This document shows, piece by piece, positions 33,091 to 44,015 of a stretch of 64,000 nucleotides of DNA. The first letter of the stretch is position 1; each line of letters opens with the position of its first letter. The position numbers were made by a program, and so were the translations under genes. The DNA comes from Strobilurus pachycystidiatus (lineage: Eukaryota; Basidiomycota; Agaricomycetes; Agaricales; Physalacriaceae): contig JAHLMK010000015.1 of NCBI GenBank assembly GCA_019915135.1, positions 124,001 through 188,000 of the forward strand. Direction: 5' to 3'. A model generated the notes under the pieces. That model saw nothing but the letters and a program-made list of their open reading frames with translations. It was not told the origin of the DNA and ran no database searches.

Positions 33091-33451
33091 CCATCTGGGT
33101 GGGGCGTTGGATGTCGAGCAGATCTACATAAGCGCGGGCCTACCTCTTCATTGCTAGCTTGTCGGTTTGTCGTACACCGATAAGATTGATAGATGGAAGA
33201 TCGGAAGACATCTGGTGATATTTGTGATGAGTGAGTGATGGAATTTATAGGATTTCGCTTACCTTGAAACTGAAGTTGAAGGCGACCACGCTACCGGTGC
33301 GTCTTCTAGCTGATGCAGAATGGAGCGCGTGAAGCATATGATAGACCGATGTGATGGTGCGAATCAGGGTTAAGATGTTGACTACTGTGTGGCATAGCCA
33401 CCGCAACACGTGGCGTTGAAATCGGGATAAACACGTCTAACCTTCCCAATC
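33091..33451. other. Intergenic, promoter side of kelch copy 2
   Basis: Nothing recognisable. It is the presumed promoter of the 33452 gene. Confidence 0.4.
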
Positions 33452-34953
33452 ATGTCCGGATCCACGTCGGCATTTTCGAGTGAGGCCGCAGGTCCGAACC
33501 GCGAGAAACGTGCCAGGGAGTCGCTCCCCGCGAATGGCGCGTCCGACGGGTTGACTCAAGGCACCAGCACCCCGATGCCTGCCAAACGACCTCGCGGTCG
33601 TCCTCGCGGCAGTGGGCGCGGGAGAGGGCGGGGAGGAGCGGGAATAGGGCGCGCAGGGGCGCATTTTGTTGCATCGACAACAGAGGAGGACAAAGTAGTT
33701 GGACCTGGTCTCATTCGACGCGCGATGAACGGCGAACTTCCGCATTTCAACGATATGGCCAAAATTGCGCTCGACGATGCAGGCGGTAGAGTCTTTGTCT
33801 ACGGCGGCATGCGTCCGAGTCCGCGCGCCGATGATCCCGCGACCTGTGATTTTCACGTGTGTTATATACGCGAGGGCTTCCGCTGGGAGAATTGGACAGC
33901 AAGTGCTTTGTTGCAACCCGTTCGACGCGCTCATTGATACCCGACATAGAATATCATTGGGCACCCCTTTCAGAAGCCCTGTTCACTTCCGGCGCTCAAG
34001 TGCCCCGCCATGACCTATCTATTCTTGAACGGCTGTGAATACGTTTTCCTCTTTGGCGGCCATAATACAGACGTCGATGCTGTCACGTCCGCTCTCATTG
34101 CGATTGATGTCTCGACAAAAATGTGGTCCTATGTCTCCATCGAGGGCGACGTGACTCCTCGCATTGATGCTGCACTCGTAGGCGTCAAGAATCGTCTGTA
34201 CGTTTTCGGTGGTCGAGCAGACTTCGTAGACGATTATCTTTCTTCCTACTCTGTCGCTTCCTACGAAGACCACACGTGGCGCTGGACTGAGCAGGACAAG
34301 CAGTACCCTCAGCATATACCCGCGCTAGGTTACGAGGGACATGCTGTGCCTGTATTCAATGGCGTCAAGATCCTGCTCACACCTGGCCGTCTTCGTGGCG
34401 GCAAGTCGGTGAGTGCCTCTTGTGAATGTGTACCTAGCAAGGCGGTCTGATTCTGTCATAGCCCATCAAGATGACACGCGAAAATCTGGTTTTCTTCCAC
34501 GCCGACCATCAAACCTTTTCAACCGTTCCCGAGACACAAGGAGATTTCCCACCCGATTTGAACTGGGCATTCACCTATCACGTCACGGCTCTCTCTGAAC
34601 AAGCCTCGCTACTCGATCGTAGTGGTCAATTTCTTTCTCACCATGCTGACCTTTTGCGCGTCGATCCATTTGCACTGATATGCGGATGGCTACCAGTTCC
34701 GAACAGCGAATATCTCGCGCCCGAGATATGGAAGTTCATACTTCCTCCAGTCGAAGAAATGCAGTGTCTCAACATCCGGCAGTCGATCTTTGACCTCAAC
34801 TTAGATCTCCAGTGTTTCGTGGCTGTAGGAGGTCGCTTCCTTTTTCTCGGTACCACAAACTCCATGCTCTATAACGTCTGTATCGAAGTCGATCTGCGGG
34901 CTTTTGGCGATGGAGGTGAGGATCTTGATTCGCGTCGCATTTCTCGCCTTTGA
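33452..34953 (+). CDS. Kelch-repeat protein with AT-hook-like N terminus, copy 2
   Basis: Three exons (33452-33898, 33974-34408, 34462-34953) give 457 residues. Residues 1-70 are basic and Gly-rich, with KRPRGRPRGSGRGRGRGG, an AT-hook that could bind the AT-rich minor groove. Then come kelch-like blades: RVFVYGGM, YVFLFGG, RLYVFGGR, VAVGGRFLFLG. A conserved second half follows (ALICGWLPVP, PEIWKFILPPVEEMQCLN). AT-hook plus beta-propeller suggests a nuclear protein-interaction scaffold (inference). Intron 1 appears to start with GC (GCAAGT) instead of GT: the homologous intron in copy 1 has GTACGT at the same place, and only this junction keeps the frame. The exact end of the last exon is less certain than the rest. 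The broken paralogue is at 15220-16617. Confidence 0.8.
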
Positions 34954-35255
34954 CCTCGTTTCTTTAGAAAGTAGAGATGCCTGATACCCCATGTGCAACA
35001 ATTTCGTTGTATTCCGCTTTGTGAATGCTTTTTACGCCTTGCTTCTATCTCATTGCTTTCGGGATCCTCCAGCATGACTCGATCGGCCTCATTGACGTCG
35101 AGTCTTTCGAAGTACAACGGAAGTGTGAATGACACAGGCGAGTCTCATAAAATGTCACATTCTAACGGTCTCTTGTAGCGTCTGACCAATACACCGAACA
35201 CGAAAATTCCTGTCATCGCGGTACATATATGTACATTCGAAGTCGAGCCTACCCT

Positions 35256-35681
35256 TCAGCAGAGCGCGGCACTGTCGCAGTCATAAATTATAGTACACGT
35301 CGTCGTTCCCGTCCCCTCGATGGCGTTACAAACAACGCTGCCTCCACTGGATGTTGCATCACACGTCCCAATGATGCTACTGGAACTAAATCCCAATTGA
35401 ACTTCGAGGCTTCCGTCGGACTGCAAGTTGAAGAACACCTGTTCGCCACAGACATCGTTGCCCTGGGACTGCGCTGGAGGAGAGGAGACACCGTCCCAGC
35501 CGATGAGCGGCTCAGTGAAGAGCGCTGTGTTACAGGAAAGAGAGCTGGTTTGGATGGTTGTTGCGAAGGGAGCGGCAGTGGCACCGTTGCCAGAGACACA
35601 GGATACGATCTGGATAGATGCGTGGACGGAATGGGCAGCAACCATAAATCCCAGGACGAGGGCACTCGAGTAAGAAATCAT
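35256..35681 (-). CDS. Small secreted Cys-rich protein
   Basis: 141 residues from MISYSSALVLGFMVAAHSVHA, a clear signal peptide with a likely cut after HA or AS. The mature part has eight Cys in IVSCVSG, LSCNTA, DVCGEQ, GTCDAT, VVCNAI, TTCTII and YDCDSAALC, enough for four disulphides. It is rich in Ser, Thr and Gly and has no Lys or Arg in the second half, so it would be acidic. The length, secretion signal and even Cys number fit the small secreted proteins (effector-like) abundant in basidiomycetes. No family is recognised. It is a single exon with no paralogue in this window. Confidence 0.75.
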   Translation of the reverse strand: MISYSSALVLGFMVAAHSVHASIQIVSCVSGNGATAAPFATTIQTSSLSCNTALFTEPLIGWDGVSSPPAQSQGNDVCGEQVFFNLQSDGSLEVQLGFSSSSIIGTCDATSSGGSVVCNAIEGTGTTTCTIIYDCDSAALC

Positions 35682-37118
35682 TCCCTAGAGCTAACAGTCA
35701 GTCGAGTGACCGGACGGCGCAAATTTCACAGGCGTACAATGGTCAAGATGGGCAGGGCGTTGAGCTCGAGTGCGTTTTGTATGGGTGAGATGGATGGGGA
35801 AGGCTGCGACTCCGGAGATCGAACACCGACAGGTTGCGGTCTCCCATCTACTTGTTCACCCTGGCAGGAGCTTCGAGCTCGTGGCACGATCCCACGAGCG
35901 ACAGGATGGCACAGATCACCGACTTTCCATCGGGATGTCAGGCCGTGGTAAGCGGAAGCTACATCCAGTTACCTGTAAAATGAAATCATTTGGGCCGAGC
36001 GAACGAGTCAGAAGCGGAACTTCATGTGGTTCAGACAAGAGTGTTTTGTTCAATATGATGCTGGACAGTGAACCAATAATGGCAGTATGTAGAGCTATGG
36101 CTGCGTCTATCCAGCTCAGCGGCTGCAGCCTGCCAGCTTAGAACGCTTTGGCGGTGACAACGAGAAACTTACGAGAATGGAAGTGATGCCAAGAGTATTC
36201 AGTGTTCTATCACCGACTACAAGCCAGGGGAAATCCGTCAAGACTGTATTGGATACTCACCTCATTGACCAGTATTTCAGCAAGCATGAGTGAGCCAATT
36301 GAATTGTGCCCAATAGAATCTGTAAAGTCCCGAGGAAACAAGAAGTGACAAAATGGCCTAGCAACAAGATATGAAGATTCCAGAGGGTCAATGCGACGTG
36401 AGAGAGAAAATGAGAATGAAACTTGAGGCTGAAAGGTTCGGGTGTCGCGGATCAAATCCCAGAGCCAAGAGTCGCGCCACATTGATTAACTGTCCACTGT
36501 TTTCAATTAAGATCAGTCCAGACTCAGTAGGTACCTTCAATGCGTGTGAGTTGAGGTAAGTGCCGAAGAATTCCCGTTCAATGAATGGCCGTTTGGCAAG
36601 GATACCATGCAAGAAAGTGTTGCCGTCAACTTGTTCGACAGAGTGTACGGTGCCTGTATGAGAGCAGCCAGTAATCGTAAAGGTGAAGACGGTCTTACAT
36701 AATCCGTGTGTCTGTGCCCTCAAGGCGACTCACGAGTGGGCGAAGGACAGAACTTCAACAAGAGACAAAGGTTAAGTTCGGGTTCACGTGGCTGCGTGGA
36801 AATGCCGGCGGCCCAAACCTGTATGACGTCTCTGCGCTCTGCAGCGATTGACTCGACCTTATGCCCTCCTTCACGGACAAGGAGGCGAGTGCTATGCAAC
36901 AGGAGCACCCTGATGTGCTATCCTCATTCTCAACTATAAAAACAGTAGGCCTGCGCCTCAAGGTGGTCTTGCGCCTTTGAAAGTGTGTATGTGCCATCTC
37001 AAGAGTTTCGAGCGCTTCTCTAAGAAGAGATGTATGAAAGTCTAAATGGGTAATATTTGAGAGATAGATCAGGCAATCTCAGGCTGGTCGCGTTACTTGA
37101 ACGCCGGCTCCTGGTTGC
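35682..37118. other. Interval with unassigned coding-like segments (minus strand)
   Basis: Minus-strand segments look coding but do not join into a protein I can support. These are a hydrophobic stretch at about 36000-36120 (LSWIDAAIALHTAIIGS), another at 36260-36310 (GHNSIGSLMLAEILVNE) and a 111-codon frame at 36388-36723 (PFIEREFFGTYLNSHALK). GT..AG pairs exist between some of them, but the frames conflict or hit stops. Either a degraded membrane-protein gene or a gene with exons I have not resolved. Confidence 0.35.
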
Positions 37119-38404
37119 TCATACGATGAGCCCATTGTCCTGCTCGCATTTGACACTGCCAGATTCCTCGACAGACGGAGGAGAGCCGGAGCTATCAACG
37201 TCGTATCCATCGGTGTCTTGCCTTTCTGCATCGCTGATAGTGATAGTGTGCGCAAAGGACTGGAAGCGCAGCGAGGATTGCACGGCGCGAGAGCTGCTTT
37301 GGTGATTACCAGCATGTGAGCTGTTCCCCCACGAATTGTCTGGACGCGTCTTTCCCGACGCGACGCGTGCAATGATCAAGGTAGGAGCAAGACACTAGGA
37401 TCAGCGGACACAGAAAGTGAGCATGAAGGCCGGTACATCAAAACCTAAGATGACTCACTGTGACAGCGGTCAGCATTGCCTCTGGATAATAGGCATCATC
37501 ACTGTAGTAAGGCGCATAGATGTCGTGCACATACAGCGCGAGATACACTAGATGTGTGACAGAGTAGATGAACGATGATTCCACGAGAATTTCGATAACG
37601 CCCGCATACGTCCTGCTGCCGATTCCAGTGACACGCACAATACAGATAATAACCAGTGCAGTCCCGATAGTGTTTGTGACGAGCGTCAGGGAGATGTAGG
37701 CCATATTCCAGTGGCCTAACGAGGTACTGATAGCACTTTCACCCATAGCATCCATATACTGCACAATGTATACAATGAATGAAACTGGGGCCAGTTCAGA
37801 GTCAAGTCTGAAGAGTCACACTGAGGTTTTTGCGCACCTGTTTCGGCAATGCAGCAGAGCACGGGAAGAGCAACAATCCAAGAGTGTCCGCACACAATCC
37901 AGCATCGCCAGATCTATTGGTTTAGAATTGTCAATTGAACCATCACCATTGTGAGTGATCTTACCATGACACCCTCGGCAAGAAGAACATTGATCTGGCG
38001 GAGGACTGCAGCTACAGCTCCTGCCTTACCAGAGATTTCGCCTCGAGAGAATGCTTCTTGGAGCATGTCTGCCCGTGTCGCGCCATGAACAATGTACTGG
38101 ACGTCAATGTAGTCCCAGAGTAAGCCAATCCTGACCGTGAAGAGCATCCACATGAGTGTGAGGAGCACAGCATGTCCAATGCGCCCTTGTCTGTCTTCCT
38201 TACGAGAACCTAACGATGAGGTCATGTCAGTAAGGTTTCGACAGTGTGGTCTAGAGAAGGCGTACCATGTGTGACAATCGTGTGGATCGTGTACATATAC
38301 ACAGCCGTGTAGAAGAAGTAACAGGCAATCTCCAGTATGTGCGCATGGAGATAATCGCGCAGAAAATGAACGGCATCTGCTTCGGTGAATGCAGGGGTGG
38401 ACAT
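37119..38404 (-). CDS. Multi-pass (about seven-TM) membrane protein
   Basis: The start is the Met at 38404 (MSTPAFTEADAVHFLRDYLH). Exons in order encode the first TM (EIACYFFYTAVYMYTIHTIV), then GHAVLLTLMWMLFTVRIGLL with WDYIDVQYI, then short exons including LLAEGVM. Next comes a long exon with LGHWNMAYISLTLVTNT, TALVIICIVRV, GVIEILVESSFIYSVTHLVY and AMLTAVT, and a last exon with APTLIIARVASG, KTRPDNSWG and an acidic tail ending GLIV at 37119. The ...RTY..VIEILVES...Y...YL and ARVA.G layout is that of a large Agaricomycete family of receptor-like membrane proteins of unknown ligand. Exon edges in the middle (about 37780-37980) are approximate. Receptor function is inference. Confidence 0.7.
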
Positions 38405-40862
38405 GGCTTGGAGGAAGCAAGGCGGGGACAAGCTCGTGTAAGTATTGGTGTGTTTTTATACATGCGGAAACGCAACAATGTTATGCCACCATCATTGACT
38501 AGCGAATCTCTTACACTTCTTCGTGCTCAGGCTGGACAAAGATGGGCAGGAGAAGATCTGTTGTGATCATCACTACCTCTGTGTTTCGATATCCTGTTGT
38601 TGAGAATGGAGGAGTTCATCAATCGCGATGCATGTGGATCTCGTCTGATACACATACTCTGTACACGACGGAATCCATGATCTGTGACAAGCAAGCACCA
38701 AGTGATCCGCATCTAATATACGCATCGACTTCGGTATACCTACTGGAGCGTGGATATGAGCGATCTATTCCGTCTCACCAAATACTATTCGCCTCAACCC
38801 GCGCTGTCAATAACAAAGGAAGCCACCCGTGACGAGAATAACAACGAAGTTGACACCTAGACCCACTAAGTGAGCCTGAACGATTTTTCTCGACCCAGCA
38901 AAAAGATCGGATGCGAGTTGAGTGCGTTGATGAATGAAGAAGTTTCGAGGAGCGACTTACCAGAGAGTCTGATGCGAACGTGCCTAGAGACCGGCTGCGA
39001 TGGCAAGGGATTGAAAAGTATTCAGGCGAATGAACAGCACCGAGACAATAGCAAGCAGAAAGCCGATCATGATTGAGCTGGCAAAGGCAAATAGACGATG
39101 AGCCGATGGGAAATCACCACATACTGTCGGCACGAAGGTCTCTCCGTCATATTACACACCCCTCTCTCGACTCTCCATAGACCAAAGGCCCACGCGGGTG
39201 TCGAACGAATCTCCATGTCAACTTTCTTGGACAGGATCTCATCCCACGGCCTGCTAAAATATCTCCTCCCTAAGAGCCGTCAGAACTTTGTTTGACCTTA
39301 CCTGTGTACGTGGGCATCAAGTCAAATGTACTGCAAGAAAGAGAGGTAAATGTGTTCATCACATAACGGACAGAGAACGTTCATCGCAAGTGAACGTATT
39401 GTACAGAAAGACCGAATACTACGCGCATACATACTGAGCCTGCTGGTAAAACGCTAATTGGCACCGCCACAGGTTCAACGCATACCTAGTATGTCAAGGT
39501 ACCGCGTTCGACCCACCGCCACAGGAACAGACGGTAGAGGGTCTGAATGCTGCAAAGTCGGGCGCACGACGATCTGCACGAGGGAACATCCATCTCGGGG
39601 CCCATGGGCGATAGGTGGACGTTGGACGAGGCGACTACGCATAGTGCGATCTTCTACAGGACTAAGTAGTCGACGCGGAAGGTAGGTAGGGTAGGGATCG
39701 TGAACGTGGAAGGAAAGATTCTGGAAAGTACGGAATGAGTAGAGATTCATCGAAAAAAGTGCGAGGGACATACCGCAAAACGCGTCTTCTTTGTACGGAT
39801 GCCTCGGCTCGTTCGCGCATGAAATTATTGGAACGACCGTGACGCGTGGAGAGAAGTGTCTAGATGGGAAGAAGAAGCCCAGCTTACACCGGGCGAGGAA
39901 GCTGGCTTTGCCGCATGTAAGAGATGAGCGATCTGTCCATGGAGCTATGCGTGAGGTAGGGGCCGTGTGAGACCGAGCAGCAGGAACAGGCCGTACAGCG
40001 CTTGGGTGCTGCAAAAGTTTGGAGCTCGCCGGTCTGCACGAGCGCGGGCGGGGGATAGTTCCATGGGCGATGAATGGGCGTGGGGTTGGGCGAATACGCG
40101 CATTACGATTGGCGACGTAAGGCGGAAGGCTGAGGAGCGTGTGGGACCAGACCGTATGAGAGAGGCACTGCAAAGGACGTCAGCATCAGTAAGGATCGAC
40201 AGAGAAAGTGTGACGGACACACCTCAGAAACGCGCACAAGGGCGTCTTCTTGGACGGCAGCCTCGTCTGCGTGATCGAGGGAAGAGACTAGCTGACGCTG
40301 GGCGGGAACACTGCCTCTGCCGCAAGCGCGGGGTCGGTGGCTCATCTCTAGGGTTATGGATAAGCGAGCCGAATGAGACCGAACACAAAGGAAGGTGGTC
40401 TGAGGTACGCGGGAGTGGGGATGGTGGCAGGAGGGCATGCGGGAGGGTGAGGAGCAGCATGGGAGAGCGAGGAGCAGGATGAAGGTGCGCATAGGCGAGG
40501 CGCAACATATCGCCGCCATCGGCAGGAGAAACACGCACCGTACTGGCGTCCATTGCTGCACTGTCCTGTCAAGCGCGCCTGCTGCTCGTATTCGTCATCG
40601 TTCCTCCTTGCCTCGTTGTATTTCCCCGCGCGCCTGGTGCTCGTTCGCAAAGCTCCGGTGTTCGTGGTCGGTTGCCATTGCTTCCAGTCGAGATAACGAA
40701 AAGAGAGGGCGGAACATGCTGGTCTAGCCGTCGAAGGAGCGCAGGGACAAACGGTCACCTGCTCATGTGCCGGCATTTGCCGACACGCGGGTTTTGGGCG
40801 CCCGACACGATCAATGATTCGTTTCTCTTTTATCTTCGCCCGTCCATCAGTACGAGGGGGAG
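38405..40862. other. Interval with membrane-exon fragments and a diverged repeat pair
   Basis: On the minus strand about 38780-39100 encodes two isolated hydrophobic pieces (SSIMIGFLLAIVSVLFIRLN and VGLGVNFVVILVTGGFL). They could be exons of another seven-TM gene or its relic. From 39460 to 40320 a ~480 bp sequence occurs twice in diverged form (see 39500-40330). No complete gene is supported. Confidence 0.4.
39500..40330. repeat. Two diverged ~480 bp direct repeats
   Basis: Copy 1 starts near 39515 and copy 2 near 39985. Shared words in the same order include AGGAACAG-C-GTA, TGCTGCAAA, GTCTGCACGAG, CCATGGGCGAT, TTGG-CGA and AAACGCG..TCTTCTT. The pattern suggests a tandem duplication of a short gene or repeat, now decayed. 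Confidence 0.5.
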
Positions 40863-41840
40863 ATGACTGTCCTGAAGACATGCCTACTTCTTGTGGCGGC
40901 TCTGGCGCTCACAGCTTTCTGGAGTGTGACTTACCTTCCGTTCCAAGGCGTTCTTGTACGCTGGAGATTAAATTACGTCCCTATCGCAGCCCATTCGGAA
41001 GAGGCCTATGGTTTGTTGTTACTCCTGATGACGGCTCCTCAACTTATCTCACCCTTGCAGTGGTCTGTGCTGGAAGCTATGTGGCGATGGTCAAATGCAT
41101 CTTCAACACCCAGGTATGTTCACGTCCCATGTCCGTCTTTCGATATTTGATCTGATCTGTCGTTTCCTTTCGCAGGGATTTCGTGGACTTTTGACAGGGT
41201 TCTGTGAGCACATAATCTCTTGTACCGTAAATTGAGGTCCCCTTATTGTAGCCACCCGCAGGGCCGACGTATGTCTACGGCCTTCTGACCATCCTCCCCG
41301 CAATCCTCAAAACTTGGGACATCCCAGTGCCGGAAATCATCTCCACGTCGTATATGGGCGCCTCCGTGCAAGCGCACATTCTTGACGTTCCGCTCCGAGT
41401 TCTGACGTATCGGTTCGTACATCTCCTCCGACCCCGTCACAATACCAACTGGATTGTTTTGCAGCTCCCTGATGAATACCGAGACATCCTCACTAAGGAT
41501 CCGAGATCTCTACCCCTCCGGCATGGTCACCGCGGTCCTCATCCGTCGTGCCCTCCGATACGCCATCCGGCGATCCCGCCTCCCCGTCGTCTTCGCGAAA
41601 GCACTGAACATAGCTCTGACCCCACTTGATGTCGTCACAACGCACTTGTACACAGGCGGTGGTATACTGGAGACGTTCCAAAGGCTGCCATGGAGTCTAC
41701 TTTATCGAGGTTGGTGGGTGGAGATATTCGCTGGGGGTTATCTCGACGTTCCAGATGTCCTGGAACGTCCTCAGGTTGTAAGTTCTCTCGATGGTGGATT
41801 GAGTACTTTGTCTGACAACTGTTTACAGCATGGCGCTTGA
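40863..41840 (+). CDS. Mitochondrial-carrier-like membrane protein, copy 2
   Basis: Six exons (40863-41010, 41061-41113, 41176-41203, 41262-41412, 41465-41774, 41829-41840) join exactly to 233 residues with no lesion. It starts MTVLKTCLLLVAALALTAFW (first TM), then VRWRLNYVP, GFRGLLTGF (the G-x-GF-G loop that in carriers follows a TM), PTYVYGLLTILPAILKTWDI, and near the end ALNIALTPLDVVTTHL, matching the carrier signature Px[DE]xx[KR] apart from the final basic residue, then LLYRGWW. Carriers normally have three ~100-residue repeats and ~300 residues; here only the last signature is clear, so it is a divergent or shortened relative. Substrate and membrane are unknown. Paralogues lie at 6836-7726 (broken) and 50989-52090. 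Confidence 0.75.
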
Positions 41841-44015
41841 TCGTTCATAAGACGATGGATACCCAGTTGTACAAGCTTTCTCGAAGTAGCTCTGTCGAGG
41901 CTGGCATGTTCTCATTAGCACATCAAAGCTTTTCGTCCGAATGTCCTCGAGTTCATCTCCAACAAGTATCGCCCGTATAGATGAAGATACCATCGCGTTT
42001 CATACCTTCTTTCTGTGCAGATAATTGAGCCGTATGTGCGGCGGTCTGTCTTTTCTGCGGCGCCCGCTTGCCATCTAATCGTCGGCCTCTTTCTATCTCC
42101 CCTGCTCAACTCCCGTGTGCTTCTCACACCCTCTTCAGGTCTACGCTTATCCCTTCTCCACGCCTGGCCATGTCGATACTCTTGCGCATACGATACGAGT
42201 CAAGATCCTCCCGCTCGCGAGCCGATACTATCGCCATCGCAGGATCGACATCGCGAGTGTGATTGAGGAGGTATATGACGTCGAGAAGGAGCTCCGGGTG
42301 GGCATGAACACCCGCTGGGGGCGTGGGGCGCGCAAGAAGGGGAAGGGGATGGGGGAGAAGAGTCGCCGAGGCGACTCGGAGGCAATTGCCTACTCTGCGC
42401 CGAGACTCCTTCCCCTACTGCTTTCCTGTGCACGATTTCCGAGCAAGTGTGGAAACTTTCCCGCGGCGACTTTCAGGGAAGGCTGGCAGCCCGTCCTACG
42501 GACGAATACTCATAGTGTATTCCCTCTGTTAGTGACAAAACGACATCGGTTGTTCCTGATTTTGTGTCCCGTAGGAAACCATCCCTATTGTTGATATCTC
42601 TACGACTTTGGCGCCGCCTAAATTGACGATCTTGGACCAGTATCTCGTGTTACGAGTGATGGACTCCACGTACTCTGTGTCCGTGTGTCCGTGTCTCGCC
42701 CTTATCAGATCTGGGATGTTGGAGACTGCTTGTCCGCACAGCGTAATACCTCTAGCGGGGTCGCGGTATATCCTTCTGCATGACCGTGTGCAGTAACATG
42801 GTTTTGCAAGCGCTTATGAAGTCGACGTTGCGCCAAACCTTCGCGACTTGGGTCAATGCAGAGGCTTGAGTGGAGTGGTCCGTTCACGCGGAACATAGAC
42901 GCCGCATGTGTGGGCATCTGGAGGTCTGAGTGATATCTATGATGCGCGAGGCGATCGCACGAGCGGGTGCAAGCTGTCTCTCTTCTCGCTAACGATTTTT
43001 ATCCGGTGCGCATTCATAGGAGATGATTTGTTTGGTTTTGAGGCGCGTGATGTATACGGGATAGACGCCCCTTCACGAGAGAGAGAGAGAGAAAATGGTA
43101 GGCTATGTTGAAGACTCGGATGTGGCGGGCCATTCACTTTTGCGAATCGGAAACACAGTTGAAAATGAGGTTCAGGCCTTCCGAGGATGAATTGGCCACG
43201 AGACTCGTCAATTCGTTTAGCTGGGTCGTTTTAATTTGACGACCCACGAGGTGATACACCTGGCCCGCAGATTGATAAGTACATGTCTAAACAAACGGAT
43301 CGTGTCGTTTTGCGGATACATACGACATGCCGCGGTGCTCCACATGGTACGTGAAAACCCTGAACCGAACTGTTCGTCAACAATGCGGAAGATATACAAC
43401 GAAACTATACTTCCCACGAATAAAGTAGATACATGTGAGATCATGAATGTTGCCCGACCTGACGACAGATGCTGGGCAAGCTTTCTATCATGACACCTGT
43501 CGTGACGCGAGAAGGACGGATTCTGAAGTTTAATCTACTCCGAAACCTTAGGTTTCCGCCAGTGTCTTTCGGAGTCCTCGGTATGAGGACCCACTTTACC
43601 ACAAGTTCAATTCACCGATCAGGTTTCACATCTACCAATATACCCGCCCTCTGACATCTAATCCATTCACCGCGAGGGCAGAAAAGACACGGTCTTACAC
43701 TTGGCCGGATTCCACGTCTCCGCGTCCACTGAACCGTCTAGTCATAGGGGTGAGTATACGCGAATGGGCAACTAGTCGTCCCGGCGATTATCGCGTTGAG
43801 CATACTAAATGCGAATCACGAATTCAGTCTTGACGCGGGAGCGAAGTCTCAAGCCGATCTGTCGTAGGATTTCTTTCTGATGGTGACTGTATCCATCAGA
43901 CATGAATGGGTCGATACATGTAACATGTTGACGTGCGAAAGCGGTTTATCACAATGCGCGCAGTTGCTCCTTTCTATTGCTCCCTCCACACCCGCTTCCT
44001 CAGCACTCGTCGGCA
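41841..44015. other. Gene-poor interval with a coding relic
   Basis: About 42115-42320 (plus) encodes YAYPFSTPGHVDTLAHTIR and IDIASVIEEVYDVEKELRVG, related to the minus-strand relic at 2640-2790. A short GA-repeat lies at about 43077-43095. The rest has no domain-bearing frame. The part near 43900-44015 is the promoter of the next gene. Confidence 0.45.
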
